This document shows positions 33,010-41,867 of a stretch of DNA of 64,000 bases, piece by piece. The notes beneath the pieces are model-generated. The model was not told the origin of the DNA and did no database searches. It saw only the letters and a program-made list of their open reading frames with translations. Made by a program: the position numbers and the translations under genes. Every line of letters begins with the position of its first letter. Positions within the stretch are counted from its first letter, which is position 1. Source of the stretch: Micromonospora radicis (GTDB lineage Bacteria > Actinomycetota > Actinomycetes > Mycobacteriales > Micromonosporaceae); contig NZ_QXEC01000023.1 of NCBI RefSeq assembly GCF_003583405.1, positions 1-64,000 on the forward strand, read 5' to 3'.

Positions 33010-33182
33010 GGCACCCCCACAGCGGCCTCCGGGTCTCTTCGCAGAGGTTGCCGACGTACCGGGTGAGGCCGGCTCATCCGGTACGGGTGAGCCGGCCGGC
33101 ACAGAAAGCGGGGCGGCGGGTGCCGCGACCAACCCCCTTGGCCGCGCCACCCGCCGCCCCAGGAGGGAGGCAGGTTCTTGAC

Positions 33183-34817
33183 TTATGACGTTTCGGCGAG
33201 CGTCACGGTTGCCGTGGTCTCGGCCCCGTTTCGCTGATAGGTCACCTCGACCTGGTCACCGACCTTGCCGGCCTGTACGGCACCGACGAGATCGTTCGAG
33301 TCGTTGATGGCCTTGTCACCGAACCGGATGATCACGTCGCCGCGCTGCAGCCCGGCCCGCTCGGCCGCGCTGCCCGGGGTGACGGCGTTGACCAGCGCCC
33401 CGCCGTTGGGCGCGCCGGTCACGCTCACCCCGAGCGACGGGTGGCTGATCTTCTCGCCCCGCTGGAGCTTGTCCGCGACGTCCTTGGCCTTGTTGCTCGG
33501 GATGGCGAAGCCGACCCCGATGTTGCCGGTGTTGCCCTGCCCGGCGGTGGCGATCGCGGTGTTGATGCCGATCACCTCGCCCCGGGTGTTGACCAGGGCA
33601 CCACCGGAGTTACCCGGGTTGATCGGCGCGTCGGTCTGCAGCAGGCCCGAGATCGAGCTGACCGTCTGGCCGGGAAGCTGCTGGCCGCTGCCGGCCTGGA
33701 TGGTGCGGTCCCGGGCGCTGAGGATGCCCGCGGTGACCGAGCCCTGCAGGCCAAGCGGGCTGCCCAGGGCGAGCACCTGGTCGCCCACCTGCATGGCGTC
33801 ACTGTCGCCGAAGGTGGCCGCCTTCAGGTCGCTCACCCCGGTGGCCTGGAGCACCGCCAGGTCGGTCTTCGGGTCGGTCCCGACGACCTGGGCCTGGGCG
33901 TTGGTGCCGTCGGCGAAGATCACCCGAACGGTGTCGCCGCCCCCGGCGATCACGTGGTTGTTGGTCAGCAGGTAGCCGTCGGCGGTGAGCACCACACCGG
34001 AGCCCTCCCCACTCCCGGTGGAGATCGACACCACGCTGTCCTGGACCGACGCGGCGATGCGCGGCAGGTCGGCGCTGTCGATCACCGGCGCGGCGGAGTA
34101 GGTGCGGGTGATCCCGCCGCCGTCGCTGAGCGCCAGGGCGAGTGCGCCACCGGCGACACCGCTGCCGAGCATCAGCGCGAACACCGCGACACCGGCGCCG
34201 ACGAGCTTGGCGACCCGGCCGGGACGGGGCCCGGTCGACTGCGCCGGCGCCCACGGCGCGGGCTGCCCCGGATAGCCGCCGGGCTGCCCGGTGTAGCCGG
34301 CCGACGTGGCACCGGGCTGTCCCGGGTAACCGGGGTAGCCGGCCGGCTGCCCGGGATAGCTGCCGGACTGGCCCGGATAGCCGCTGGACTGGCCCGGGTA
34401 GCCCGGATGCCCGGCCGATGCGGTCGGCTGCGCCGGCCAGCTGGGCTGGCTCGGGTACCAGGACGCGCCGGAGTGCCGCTGACCTGGCTGGTACGACTGA
34501 TGATCGGCCGGCGTCCAGGAGGGCTGGCCGGAATCCGAGGTCGTCGGCTGCGCGGAGACCGGAGCTGCCGGCTGGCCGGGCGGGGGCGACCCGGCGACGG
34601 GCAGGCCGGCCAGGGTCGGCTCGGCGTCCGGGCCACCGGTGGCCGGGGCGTCGACGGCACGGACCGGGACGGTGGCGGCCTCGGCGGTGGGATCGGTGCC
34701 GGCCGCCGGGGCGGCCGGGGAGTCGGTCCGCGCGTAGTCGGCGCGGGTCAGCTCGGGGTGCGACGGCTCGGCGTCGGTCGGGGCCGGCCGGCGCGGTTCG
34801 GACTCGTACTCGGTCAT
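33183..34817 (-). CDS. HtrA/DegP-like membrane-anchored serine protease with PDZ domain
   Basis: A 544-aa envelope protease. A long cytosolic tail (1-200) contains GYPGQ-type repeats (about 138-190). A transmembrane helix follows (about 206-230). The trypsin-like domain has His288 (NNHV), Asp in KTDLAVL and Ser404 (NPGNSGG). The C-terminal PDZ (about 455-540) binds unfolded tails. Role: envelope protein quality control. The start is ATG 34817 with a purine-rich GGGAGGGTAGGGA site. Sits 62 bases after the sensor-kinase gene, so the two-component system may control it. Confidence 0.93.
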   Translation of the reverse strand: MTEYESEPRRPAPTDAEPSHPELTRADYARTDSPAAPAAGTDPTAEAATVPVRAVDAPATGGPDAEPTLAGLPVAGSPPPGQPAAPVSAQPTTSDSGQPSWTPADHQSYQPGQRHSGASWYPSQPSWPAQPTASAGHPGYPGQSSGYPGQSGSYPGQPAGYPGYPGQPGATSAGYTGQPGGYPGQPAPWAPAQSTGPRPGRVAKLVGAGVAVFALMLGSGVAGGALALALSDGGGITRTYSAAPVIDSADLPRIAASVQDSVVSISTGSGEGSGVVLTADGYLLTNNHVIAGGGDTVRVIFADGTNAQAQVVGTDPKTDLAVLQATGVSDLKAATFGDSDAMQVGDQVLALGSPLGLQGSVTAGILSARDRTIQAGSGQQLPGQTVSSISGLLQTDAPINPGNSGGALVNTRGEVIGINTAIATAGQGNTGNIGVGFAIPSNKAKDVADKLQRGEKISHPSLGVSVTGAPNGGALVNAVTPGSAAERAGLQRGDVIIRFGDKAINDSNDLVGAVQAGKVGDQVEVTYQRNGAETTATVTLAETS

Positions 34818-34879
34818 GTCCCTACCCTCCCCCATCGCTCTGCGTTCCGCCTTAGCCCGGCCTGAGGATTCGCTGAAAG

Positions 34880-36433
34880 TCACTCGGACTCGCTGTCGGT
34901 GGCCGGGGCGAGCGGCAGCCGGACCCGGAAGGTGGCCCCACCGCCCGGCGTCTCGGTCACCTCGACGGTGCCCTGGTGCACGCTCACCAACGCGGCGACG
35001 ATGGCCAGGCCGAGGCCGGTACCGGTGTTCCCGCCCGTACGCCGGGTCCGCGAGGCGTCCGCCCGGTAGAAGCGTTCGAAGACCCGCTCCGCCTGCTCGG
35101 CGGTGAGCCCGGGACCCGTGTCGGCCACCTCGATCACCGCCAGGTTGCCCGGCTCGGAGCGCAGCCGCAACGTCACCGACGCCTCCGGCGGGGTGTGCCG
35201 CAGCGCGTTGGTCACCAGGTTGCCGATCACCTGCCGCAGCCGCGCGTCGTCGCCCCGCACCACCAGCGGCCCGGAGCCGGACGCGATCTCCAGCTCGATC
35301 CGCCGGTCCGGGGCCATCACCCGGGCCGCCTGCAACGCGTCGGCGGCCAGCACGGGCAGTTCCACCGGGGCGAGGGAGAGCGGTCGCTCCCGGTCCAGCC
35401 GGGCCAACAGGAGCAGATCCTCCACCAGCAGGCCCATCCGGGCCGCCTCGTCCTCGATCCGGCGCAGCAGGTCGGAGGTCTGCTCGGGGGATCGGGCGGC
35501 ACCCTGCCGGTACAACTCGGCGAAGCCCCGGATGGTGGTCAGCGGGGTACGCAACTCGTGCGAGGCGTCCGCGACGAACTGCCGCATCCGTTCCTCGGAC
35601 CGGCGGGACCGGGCCTCGGAGGCACGGGCCGCCTCGGCGGCGTCGCGGGCCGCCGCCTCGGCGGATCGGGCGGCCGACTCCGACGCCGCCCGGGCGGTGA
35701 AGGCCATCTCGATCTGACTGAGCATCGCGTTCAGCGCCCGGGAGAGCCGGCCCAGTTCGGAGGTCGGGCAGGGCTGGCCGTGTTCCGGGTCGGGCACCCG
35801 ACGACTGAGATCGCCGCCGGCGATGGCCGCGGCGGTGCGTTCGATCTCCACCAGCGGTTTGAGGCTGGTCCGGACGATCGCCGCGCCGATCGAGGCGAGC
35901 AGGATCAACACCGCCCCACCGACCAGCACGTCTATCCAGACCAGTCGGGTGACCGCCCGGTCGACGTCGATGAGGTGCTGGGCGACCGCGGCCCGTTGGC
36001 CGTTGGGCAACTGGGTGTAGAGGATCCGCCAGCGCACCTCGCTGCCCCGGGCCCGGACCGTACGCGGCTCACCGACCTGGTCGTCGAAGCCGGCCGCGTT
36101 CGCGGGCCAGCGGGGCACGTCGGCGTCGCTGAACCGCCGCTCGTCGAAGTAGGCCCAGTCGGCGACACCGGTCCGCGGGTTCGTCGTGACCAGCAGGTAG
36201 TCGGTGGGGATGGCCGCGCTAGGCCGTTCCATCCCGGCCACCTCCTCGAGGTTGCGGGCCGCCGCCGCCAGCTCCCCGTCCACCTCGCCGACCAGGTAGC
36301 TCCGCAGGAAGAAGGTGGTCAGCGAACTGATCACCAGCAGGGCGGCGGCGACCAGGGCGAGGACCGCCGCGACCAGCTTGACCCGCAGGGGTGTCGCACG
36401 CAGCCGGGTCTTGCCCTGCTGTAACGCGTTCAC
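34880..36433 (-). CDS. Two-component sensor histidine kinase
   Basis: A 517-aa membrane kinase starting at GTG 36433, overlapping the regulator stop by GTGA. Two transmembrane helices (about 20-42 and 183-205) flank an extracellular sensor of about 140 residues. HAMP and an Ala-rich coiled coil lead to the HisKA box, with phospho-His292 in DASHELRTPL, and a HATPase with GNLVTNALRHT and the DTGPGL and GTGLGLAI boxes. Closest in layout to actinobacterial TrcS/TcrY kinases. The signal is unknown. Confidence 0.93.
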   Translation of the reverse strand: MNALQQGKTRLRATPLRVKLVAAVLALVAAALLVISSLTTFFLRSYLVGEVDGELAAAARNLEEVAGMERPSAAIPTDYLLVTTNPRTGVADWAYFDERRFSDADVPRWPANAAGFDDQVGEPRTVRARGSEVRWRILYTQLPNGQRAAVAQHLIDVDRAVTRLVWIDVLVGGAVLILLASIGAAIVRTSLKPLVEIERTAAAIAGGDLSRRVPDPEHGQPCPTSELGRLSRALNAMLSQIEMAFTARAASESAARSAEAAARDAAEAARASEARSRRSEERMRQFVADASHELRTPLTTIRGFAELYRQGAARSPEQTSDLLRRIEDEAARMGLLVEDLLLLARLDRERPLSLAPVELPVLAADALQAARVMAPDRRIELEIASGSGPLVVRGDDARLRQVIGNLVTNALRHTPPEASVTLRLRSEPGNLAVIEVADTGPGLTAEQAERVFERFYRADASRTRRTGGNTGTGLGLAIVAALVSVHQGTVEVTETPGGGATFRVRLPLAPATDSESE

Positions 36434-37143
36434 GCCGCCGGCTTGCGCAGCACGTAACCGACACCACGGAGGGTGTGGATCAGCCGGGGCTCGGTGTTGT
36501 CGACCTTCCGCCGCAGGTACGAGATGTACGACTCGACGATGTTGTCGTCGCCCCGGAAGTCGTAGTTCCACACGTGGTCGAGGATCTGCGCCTTCGACAG
36601 CACCCGGTTGGCGTTGAGCATCAAGTAGCGCAACAGCTTGAACTCGGTCGGCGAGAGCTGCACCCGCTGCCCGGCGCGGTAGACCTCGTGGGTCTCCTCG
36701 TCCAGTTCCAGGTCGGCGAAGGTGAGCCGGGCGGGGGCCTGCTCGCCGGTGCTGGTCCGGCGCAGCACGGCGCGGATCCGGGCGGTCAACTCCTCCAGGC
36801 TGAACGGCTTGGTGACGTAGTCGTCGCCGCCCAGGGTGAGGCCACGGATCTTGTCGTCGGTGGCGTCCCGGGCGGTGAGGAAGACCACCGGGGTACGCGT
36901 GCCGCCCTCGCGCATCATCCGGATCACCTCGAAGCCGTCGAGATCGGGCAACATCACGTCGAGCACCACCAGGTCGGGCCGGTGGTCACGGGCCGCGTTC
37001 AGCGCGGCGCTGCCGCTGGTGGCGGTGGCCACGTCGAAGCCCGCGAACCGCAGGCTGGCGGAGAGCAGCTCGAGGATGTTGGGATCGTCCTCGACGACGA
37101 GCAGTCGCGCCTCGGTCTGGGTAGCGGCCATGCCGCCCATCAT
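36430..37143 (-). CDS. OmpR-family response regulator
   Basis: A 237-aa regulator. The receiver domain (about 13-128) has the acidic pair in VVEDD, phospho-acceptor Asp62 (LVVLDVMLPDLDG) and Lys in VTKPF. A winged helix (about 140-235) has the RRKVDN and GVGYVLR motifs. Start codons at 37143, 37140 and 37131 are in frame; the longest is given. Partner of the downstream kinase. Gap 37144-37198 upstream holds no clear promoter. Confidence 0.92.
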   Translation of the reverse strand: MMGGMAATQTEARLLVVEDDPNILELLSASLRFAGFDVATATSGSAALNAARDHRPDLVVLDVMLPDLDGFEVIRMMREGGTRTPVVFLTARDATDDKIRGLTLGGDDYVTKPFSLEELTARIRAVLRRTSTGEQAPARLTFADLELDEETHEVYRAGQRVQLSPTEFKLLRYLMLNANRVLSKAQILDHVWNYDFRGDDNIVESYISYLRRKVDNTEPRLIHTLRGVGYVLRKPAA

Positions 37144-37198
37144 CCGCGCAGTCGCTGCACCCGTGCTGGGCGGATCCTGAAAAAAACCTGTGAGCTGA

Positions 37199-38134
37199 TC
37201 AGGCCGCCAGGGACAGCTCCGGACCGGGCGGCTCGGCCGGTCGGGGCCGCCGCGACAGCGGGCCCGGACCGGACGCCGCCCGGTCCGGCGACGGCGCGGC
37301 CGCCACCGACGGTACGAGATGGACGGCCGACTCGGCGACCCGGGCCAACGCCCGCCGGTCCGCGGCCCGTCCGGGATGCAGTGGCGCGCCGATCTCCACG
37401 GTGACCCGCAGGTCCCGGGCGGCCAGCACCCGACGCACCGACCGCCACAGGGTCTCGTCCCCGACGAAGGCCGGCGCGGTGGTCGGTGTGCCGGTCGCGC
37501 CGCACCGGTAGGCGATCCGCAGCGGCACCACGGGCGCCCCGGCATCGATCGCGGCCTGGAACATCGCCGGCCGGAAGCCGGGCCGCGGCCGACAGTCGTC
37601 GCGCCCACCGCACCAGGTGGTCCCCTCCGGGAAGACCGCGACGGACCGGCCGGCGCGCAGCGCCGCCGTGACCCGGTGCACCACACCGGGCAGCTCCCGT
37701 GGGCGGGCCCGGTCGACGAAGATGGTGCCGACCGCGCGGGCCAGCAGGCCGACCAGCGGCCACCGGCCGACCTCCTGCTTGGCCACCAGCCGGGCCGGCG
37801 CGGCCGCCAGCACCGCCAGGATGTCCCACCAGGAGACGTGGTTGGCGGCCAGCAGCGCGCGCCGCCGGGGCAGCCGCCCGCGTACGTCGAGCCGGACCCC
37901 GCAGGCGCGGGCCGTCGCCCGGGCCCAGCCGCGGGTCGCGGCCTGCCGCTCCCGGCTGGGCAGCACCGGCAGCACCACCACCAGCCCGATCCCGAGGCCG
38001 AGCAGACCGAGCAGGGCCACGGCCCGCCCCACCTGCCGGGACACCGGTACGGCCGGCGACTGTCCGGGCCGCGGCAGGCAATCGGGGCCGCAGCCGGAAC
38101 TGGGCCGCCACAGCGGATGCGCCCTCGTGCTCAC
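37199..38134 (-). CDS. Lysophospholipid acyltransferase, OlsA-like
   Basis: A 311-aa PlsC-family membrane enzyme with one N-terminal hydrophobic segment (about 36-58), the catalytic NHVSWWD (HxxxxD) and FPEGTTW. Its GTG overlaps the stop of an OlsB-like acyltransferase gene by GTGA. In ornithine-lipid synthesis OlsB makes lyso-ornithine lipid and OlsA adds the second acyl chain; the pairing supports that role here, though ordinary PlsC activity cannot be excluded. A proline-rich tail (about 285-311) is extra. Confidence 0.85.
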   Translation of the reverse strand: MSTRAHPLWRPSSGCGPDCLPRPGQSPAVPVSRQVGRAVALLGLLGLGIGLVVVLPVLPSRERQAATRGWARATARACGVRLDVRGRLPRRRALLAANHVSWWDILAVLAAAPARLVAKQEVGRWPLVGLLARAVGTIFVDRARPRELPGVVHRVTAALRAGRSVAVFPEGTTWCGGRDDCRPRPGFRPAMFQAAIDAGAPVVPLRIAYRCGATGTPTTAPAFVGDETLWRSVRRVLAARDLRVTVEIGAPLHPGRAADRRALARVAESAVHLVPSVAAAPSPDRAASGPGPLSRRPRPAEPPGPELSLAA

Positions 38135-38895
38135 GGCTGCCCGCCGAGGAAGTGCCGAAGGTAGCGGGGATTGATCCGGTCCATGGCGAGCAGCACGTAG
38201 TAGTCGGCCACCCCGAAGTCCGGGTCGTACGCGGGCTCGCCGCAGATCCACGCGCCGAGCCGCAGGTAGCCACGCAGCAACGGGGGCACCAGCCGGGCCG
38301 AACCCGGAAGTGACTCGGTCGGTACGCCCGGTTCGGCGAACCAGGGCCGCTGCGGGCGGACCCGCAGCGGCGCCGGGGCCAGGTGCCGGGCCCGGGCCTG
38401 GGCCCACACCTCGGCGGCGGCCAGGCCGCCGTCGGCCACCGGCACCGAGGCGCAACCACCGAGCCAGTTCAGCCCCCGCAGGTGCAGGTAGCGGGCGATG
38501 CCGGCCCACATCAGGTTGATCACCGCGCCGGTCCGGTGGTCCGGGTGTACGCAGGACCGGCCCGCCTCGACCAGTTGAGCGCGCAGCGGGTCGAGCGCGG
38601 TCAGCTCGAACTCGCCATCGGCGTAGCGTCGGGCGATCCGGCCGGGCGGGAGCAGGCGGTAGGTACCCACCACCTCGCCGGTGCGCTCCTGGCGCACCAG
38701 CAGGTGGTCGCAGTACGGGTCGAAGGCGTCCCGGTCGAGGCCGGCCGCGTCCGAGGACACGGTCGCGCCCAACTCACCGGCGAACACCCGGTGACGCAGA
38801 CGTTGGGCGGCCTCGACCTGGCTGGGGTCGTCGGCGATCGAGAGCAGGTAACCGCTGGTCGTCAGGGACACGTCCGCGGTGGATGGAGCGGCCAT
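38131..38895 (-). CDS. OlsB-like GNAT N-acyltransferase (ornithine-lipid type)
   Basis: A 254-aa protein of the acyl-ACP-dependent GNAT group. The blocks RLRHRVFAGELGA, FDPYCDHLLV, VGTYRLL and LVEAGRSCVHPDHR are the recognised OlsB pattern. OlsB transfers 3-hydroxyacyl from ACP to the alpha-amino group of ornithine. Only family resemblance and the coupled OlsA-like gene support this; another amino acid could be the acceptor. First gene of the reverse run through the two-component system and HtrA. Confidence 0.82.
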   Translation of the reverse strand: MAAPSTADVSLTTSGYLLSIADDPSQVEAAQRLRHRVFAGELGATVSSDAAGLDRDAFDPYCDHLLVRQERTGEVVGTYRLLPPGRIARRYADGEFELTALDPLRAQLVEAGRSCVHPDHRTGAVINLMWAGIARYLHLRGLNWLGGCASVPVADGGLAAAEVWAQARARHLAPAPLRVRPQRPWFAEPGVPTESLPGSARLVPPLLRGYLRLGAWICGEPAYDPDFGVADYYVLLAMDRINPRYLRHFLGGQP

Positions 38896-39026
38896 GCCCC
38901 TTGTGTAGTGCCCGGTCGGTTGCCGGCCCCGGTGACCGGCGATGTCGATCCGGTGAACGCCGGCCGGCGATCCGACGCCGCCGCCCCACCTGCACCGGCC
39001 CGGCCGCGACCTGGGAGGCTGCCCGG

Positions 39027-39701
39027 GTGGGCGACGCGGCGGAAAGCACTCCGATGATCATCGAGGCGCGGTTCAACGGGCCGCCCGGCTCGGGCAACGG
39101 GGGCTGGAGCGCCGGGATCTTCGCGACGGCGTACGGCGGGACGGGCCCGGTGGAGGTGACGCTGCGCCGGCCGCCACCGCTGGACACCCCGCTGACCCTC
39201 GCCGACGGCCAGGTGCGCGACCCGGCCGGTGAGGTGGTCGCCCAGCTGCGCCCGGCGCCAGACGTACCCGATCCGGTGCCACCGGTCGACCCGGCCACCG
39301 CCCGGGCCGCCGCGACGGCGTACCCCGGCCTGGTGGACCACCCCTTCCCCGGCTGCTACGTCTGCGGACCGCGACGCGACGACGGCCTGCGGATCTTTCC
39401 GGGGCGGTTGCCGGACGGCCGGACGGCCGCGCCGTTCTCCGCACCCGCACGGGTGAGCCCCGCCACAGTCTGGGCCGCGCTCGACTGCCCCGGCGGCTGG
39501 GCGGTGATCGCGGCCGGCCGGCCGTACCTGCTCGGCCGGATGGCGGCCCACGTCGAGGCGCTGCCCCGTCCCGGCGACCGGTGCGTGGTGACCGGCGCCC
39601 TGGTCGAGACCGAGGGACGCAAGGCGCTGGTGCACACCAGCCTGTACGGTCCCGACGGTGCCCTGCTCGGCCGCGCCCGCGCCACCTGGATCGCCCGGTA
39701 G
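39027..39701 (+). CDS. Hot-dog-fold protein of unknown function
   Basis: A 224-aa protein from GTG 39027 (GGGAGG 8 nt upstream; ATG 39054 is a weaker option). It begins MIIEARFNGPPGSGNGGWSAG, the thioesterase-like helix pattern, and has two half-domains like acyl-CoA thioesterases (second half VWAALDCPGGWAV). A CYVCG motif sits between them. A thioester hydrolase or dehydratase is possible, but the substrate is unknown. Divergent from olsB. Confidence 0.78.
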   Translation: MGDAAESTPMIIEARFNGPPGSGNGGWSAGIFATAYGGTGPVEVTLRRPPPLDTPLTLADGQVRDPAGEVVAQLRPAPDVPDPVPPVDPATARAAATAYPGLVDHPFPGCYVCGPRRDDGLRIFPGRLPDGRTAAPFSAPARVSPATVWAALDCPGGWAVIAAGRPYLLGRMAAHVEALPRPGDRCVVTGALVETEGRKALVHTSLYGPDGALLGRARATWIAR

Positions 39702-39847
39702 GCACGACCGTCGATCGGGTCGTACCTGGGGATGAGTCGACTCCTGCTCGGGGTGGACGACGATCTCCGGAGCGCGCCCGATTGATTTGCTTGACCGCTA
39801 ACGTCACGCTGTGCAACGGCGCATCCCGGCGCCACGGGAGGAGAATG

Positions 39848-40780
39848 ATGTCCGACGGGCAGTCACGCCCCAATGACGCGCAGATCGTGGTCTCCGGCCT
39901 GACCAAGCAGTACCGCAACGTACTGGCGGTCAACAATCTGTCGTTCACGGTCCAACCGGGTCGGGTGACCGGCTTCCTCGGTCCGAACGGCGCGGGCAAG
40001 ACGACCACGCTGCGGATGCTGTTGAACCTGGTCACCCCGACCTCGGGTACGGCCACCATCGGCGGCCAGCGGTACCCGGAGCTGACGGCGCCGCTGCGGC
40101 ACGTCGGCGCGGTGCTGGAGGCGTCCAGCGCACACAAGGGCCGAACCGGGATCAACCATCTCCGGGTGCTCTGTGCCGCGGCCGGGCTGCCGCGCCAGCG
40201 GGCCGACGAGGCGCTCGCGCTGGTCGGTCTGACCCCGGCGGCGAAGCGCAAGTTCAAGGGCTACTCGCTCGGCATGAAGCAGCGGCTCGGTATCGCCGCT
40301 GCGATGCTGGGCGACCCGCGGGTGCTGATCCTCGACGAGCCGGCCAACGGGTTGGACCCGGAGGGCATCCGGTGGATGCGCGGGTTCCTCAAGGGGCTGG
40401 CCGCCGAGGGTCGCACCGTGCTGGTCTCCAGCCATCTGCTGTCGGAGATGCAGCTGCTCGCCGACGACGTGGTGATCATCGCGGCCGGTCAGCTGGTCCG
40501 GCAGGGCCCGGTCGAGCAGGTGATCGGTTCGATGGCGCAGGGCGTCCGGGTCCGGGTCCGTACCCCGCAGGCCGAGGCGCTGACCACGGCGCTGGCCGGT
40601 GGCCCGGCGACGGTGCAGACCGACGAGCACGGCACGCTCCTGATCGCCGGGGTGGACGCCCCGACGGTGGGTCGGGCCGCGCTGGGCGCCGGCGTCGAGT
40701 TGCACGAGCTGACCACCGAACGACCCGACCTGGAACGGGTGTTCCTGGAGCTGACGGCCGGAAAGGCGGGCATTCGATGA
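39848..40780 (+). CDS. ABC transporter ATP-binding protein (ABC-2 type)
   Basis: A 310-aa ATPase. Walker A GPNGAGKTTT (about 45-54), Q-loop region, signature YSLGMKQRLGIA and Walker B VLILDEP are all intact, with a C-terminal extension after about 220. ATG 39848 lies 6 nt after GGAGG; ATG 39845 adds one Met. It overlaps the permease gene by ATGA. Probably exports a drug, lipid or peptide. A self-protection function cannot be read. Confidence 0.92.
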   Translation: MSDGQSRPNDAQIVVSGLTKQYRNVLAVNNLSFTVQPGRVTGFLGPNGAGKTTTLRMLLNLVTPTSGTATIGGQRYPELTAPLRHVGAVLEASSAHKGRTGINHLRVLCAAAGLPRQRADEALALVGLTPAAKRKFKGYSLGMKQRLGIAAAMLGDPRVLILDEPANGLDPEGIRWMRGFLKGLAAEGRTVLVSSHLLSEMQLLADDVVIIAAGQLVRQGPVEQVIGSMAQGVRVRVRTPQAEALTTALAGGPATVQTDEHGTLLIAGVDAPTVGRAALGAGVELHELTTERPDLERVFLELTAGKAGIR

Positions 40781-41592
40781 GCAACCTGGTCCGCTCCGAA
40801 CTGCTCAAGATCCGTACGACCAGCACCTGGTGGTGGCTGGCCATCGGGGCGCTCCTGTCGATCGCCATGGCCTTCCCGATCAACGCCTGGCTGTTCAACA
40901 CGGCGGTCGGCGGCAACGCCGAAGACATCGGGCTCACCGGCGACGCCGCGTCCGCTCCGGCACAGGCGGCGAACCTCTACACCTCCGGCCAGTACCTCGG
41001 CCTGATGTTCGTGATGCTGATCGGCATCCTGATGGTCACCAACGAGTTCTTCCACCAGACCGCGACCACGACCTTCCTGGCCACCCCGCGACGCACCACG
41101 GTGATCGTCAGCAAGCTCATCGCGGCCAGCCTGCTCGGATTCGCGTTCTGGCTGGTCACCACGGTGATCGACCTGGGCGCCGGGGCGATCTTCCTGTCCC
41201 TGAACGACCACGGCACGCTGCTCGGCGAGTGGGAGGTCCAGCGGGCGCTGCTGCTCAACCTGATGGCGTACGCCATCTGGACCGTGCTCGGCGTGGGCAT
41301 CGGCACCCTGATCACCAACCAGCTGGGCGCGGTGATCACCTCGTCGGTGCTCTACCTGATCGGTACCCAGGTCGTCAGCCTGCTCTTCTTCATGCTGTCG
41401 AGCTGGCTGGACAGCGTGGCCGTGCTCAAGTGGCAGGTGCTCTGGCCGGCTGTCGCGTCCCAGGTCATGATCACCCCCGGTGAGAACGAGATGCTGCCGG
41501 CCTGGTGGGTGGGCGCGCTAGTGCTGATCGGGTACGCGCTGGTCAGCGGCATCGTCGGCGTACTGATCACCCGGCGGCGCGACATCTCCTGA
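40777..41592 (+). CDS. ABC-2-type permease
   Basis: A 271-aa membrane protein with about six hydrophobic segments, a long first extracellular loop (about 40-75) and the EFFHQTATTTFLATPRRT motif after the second helix, typical of ABC-2 permeases. Partner of the overlapping ATPase. Ends just before a strong hairpin. Confidence 0.92.
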   Translation: MSNLVRSELLKIRTTSTWWWLAIGALLSIAMAFPINAWLFNTAVGGNAEDIGLTGDAASAPAQAANLYTSGQYLGLMFVMLIGILMVTNEFFHQTATTTFLATPRRTTVIVSKLIAASLLGFAFWLVTTVIDLGAGAIFLSLNDHGTLLGEWEVQRALLLNLMAYAIWTVLGVGIGTLITNQLGAVITSSVLYLIGTQVVSLLFFMLSSWLDSVAVLKWQVLWPAVASQVMITPGENEMLPAWWVGALVLIGYALVSGIVGVLITRRRDIS

Positions 41593-41603
41593 CCGCAGTC
41601 GGC

Positions 41604-41656
41604 CCGCGACGGGCCCGGTGAACCGGCACACAACCGGTGAACCGGGCCCGTCGCGG
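41604..41656 (+). terminator. 16-bp perfect hairpin after the ABC operon
   Basis: Arms 41604-41619 (CCGCGACGGGCCCGGT) and 41641-41656 enclose a 21-nt loop with its own small CCGG dyad. Placed 11 bases after the permease stop. The rest of the gap to 41867 must hold the kgd promoter, but I see no strong boxes. Confidence 0.75.
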
Positions 41657-41867
41657 TCATACTCACCTTCTCCGCCACCACCGGCCATCAACCGGACACG
41701 CAGCGCTAACCGAACTTCTAACATCTTCTGTGAATCGGACCACGCGGCGGAGGCGGAAATGCCTTGAGGATCGGTACGGCGTAGCCTGGGATCCGTCCTG
41801 TGCGCCCGTCCCGGCGAGCGGACACCGCGTGACACACAAACCCGCGTGAAAGAGGCGATTACCGGCC

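Noticed and set aside
37180..37203. T7 run with CCTG/CAGG stem (reverse strand) between the OlsA-like gene and the regulator
   Set aside because: Only a 4-bp stem, too weak for a convincing intrinsic terminator; the T run is unusual for this genome but unproven.
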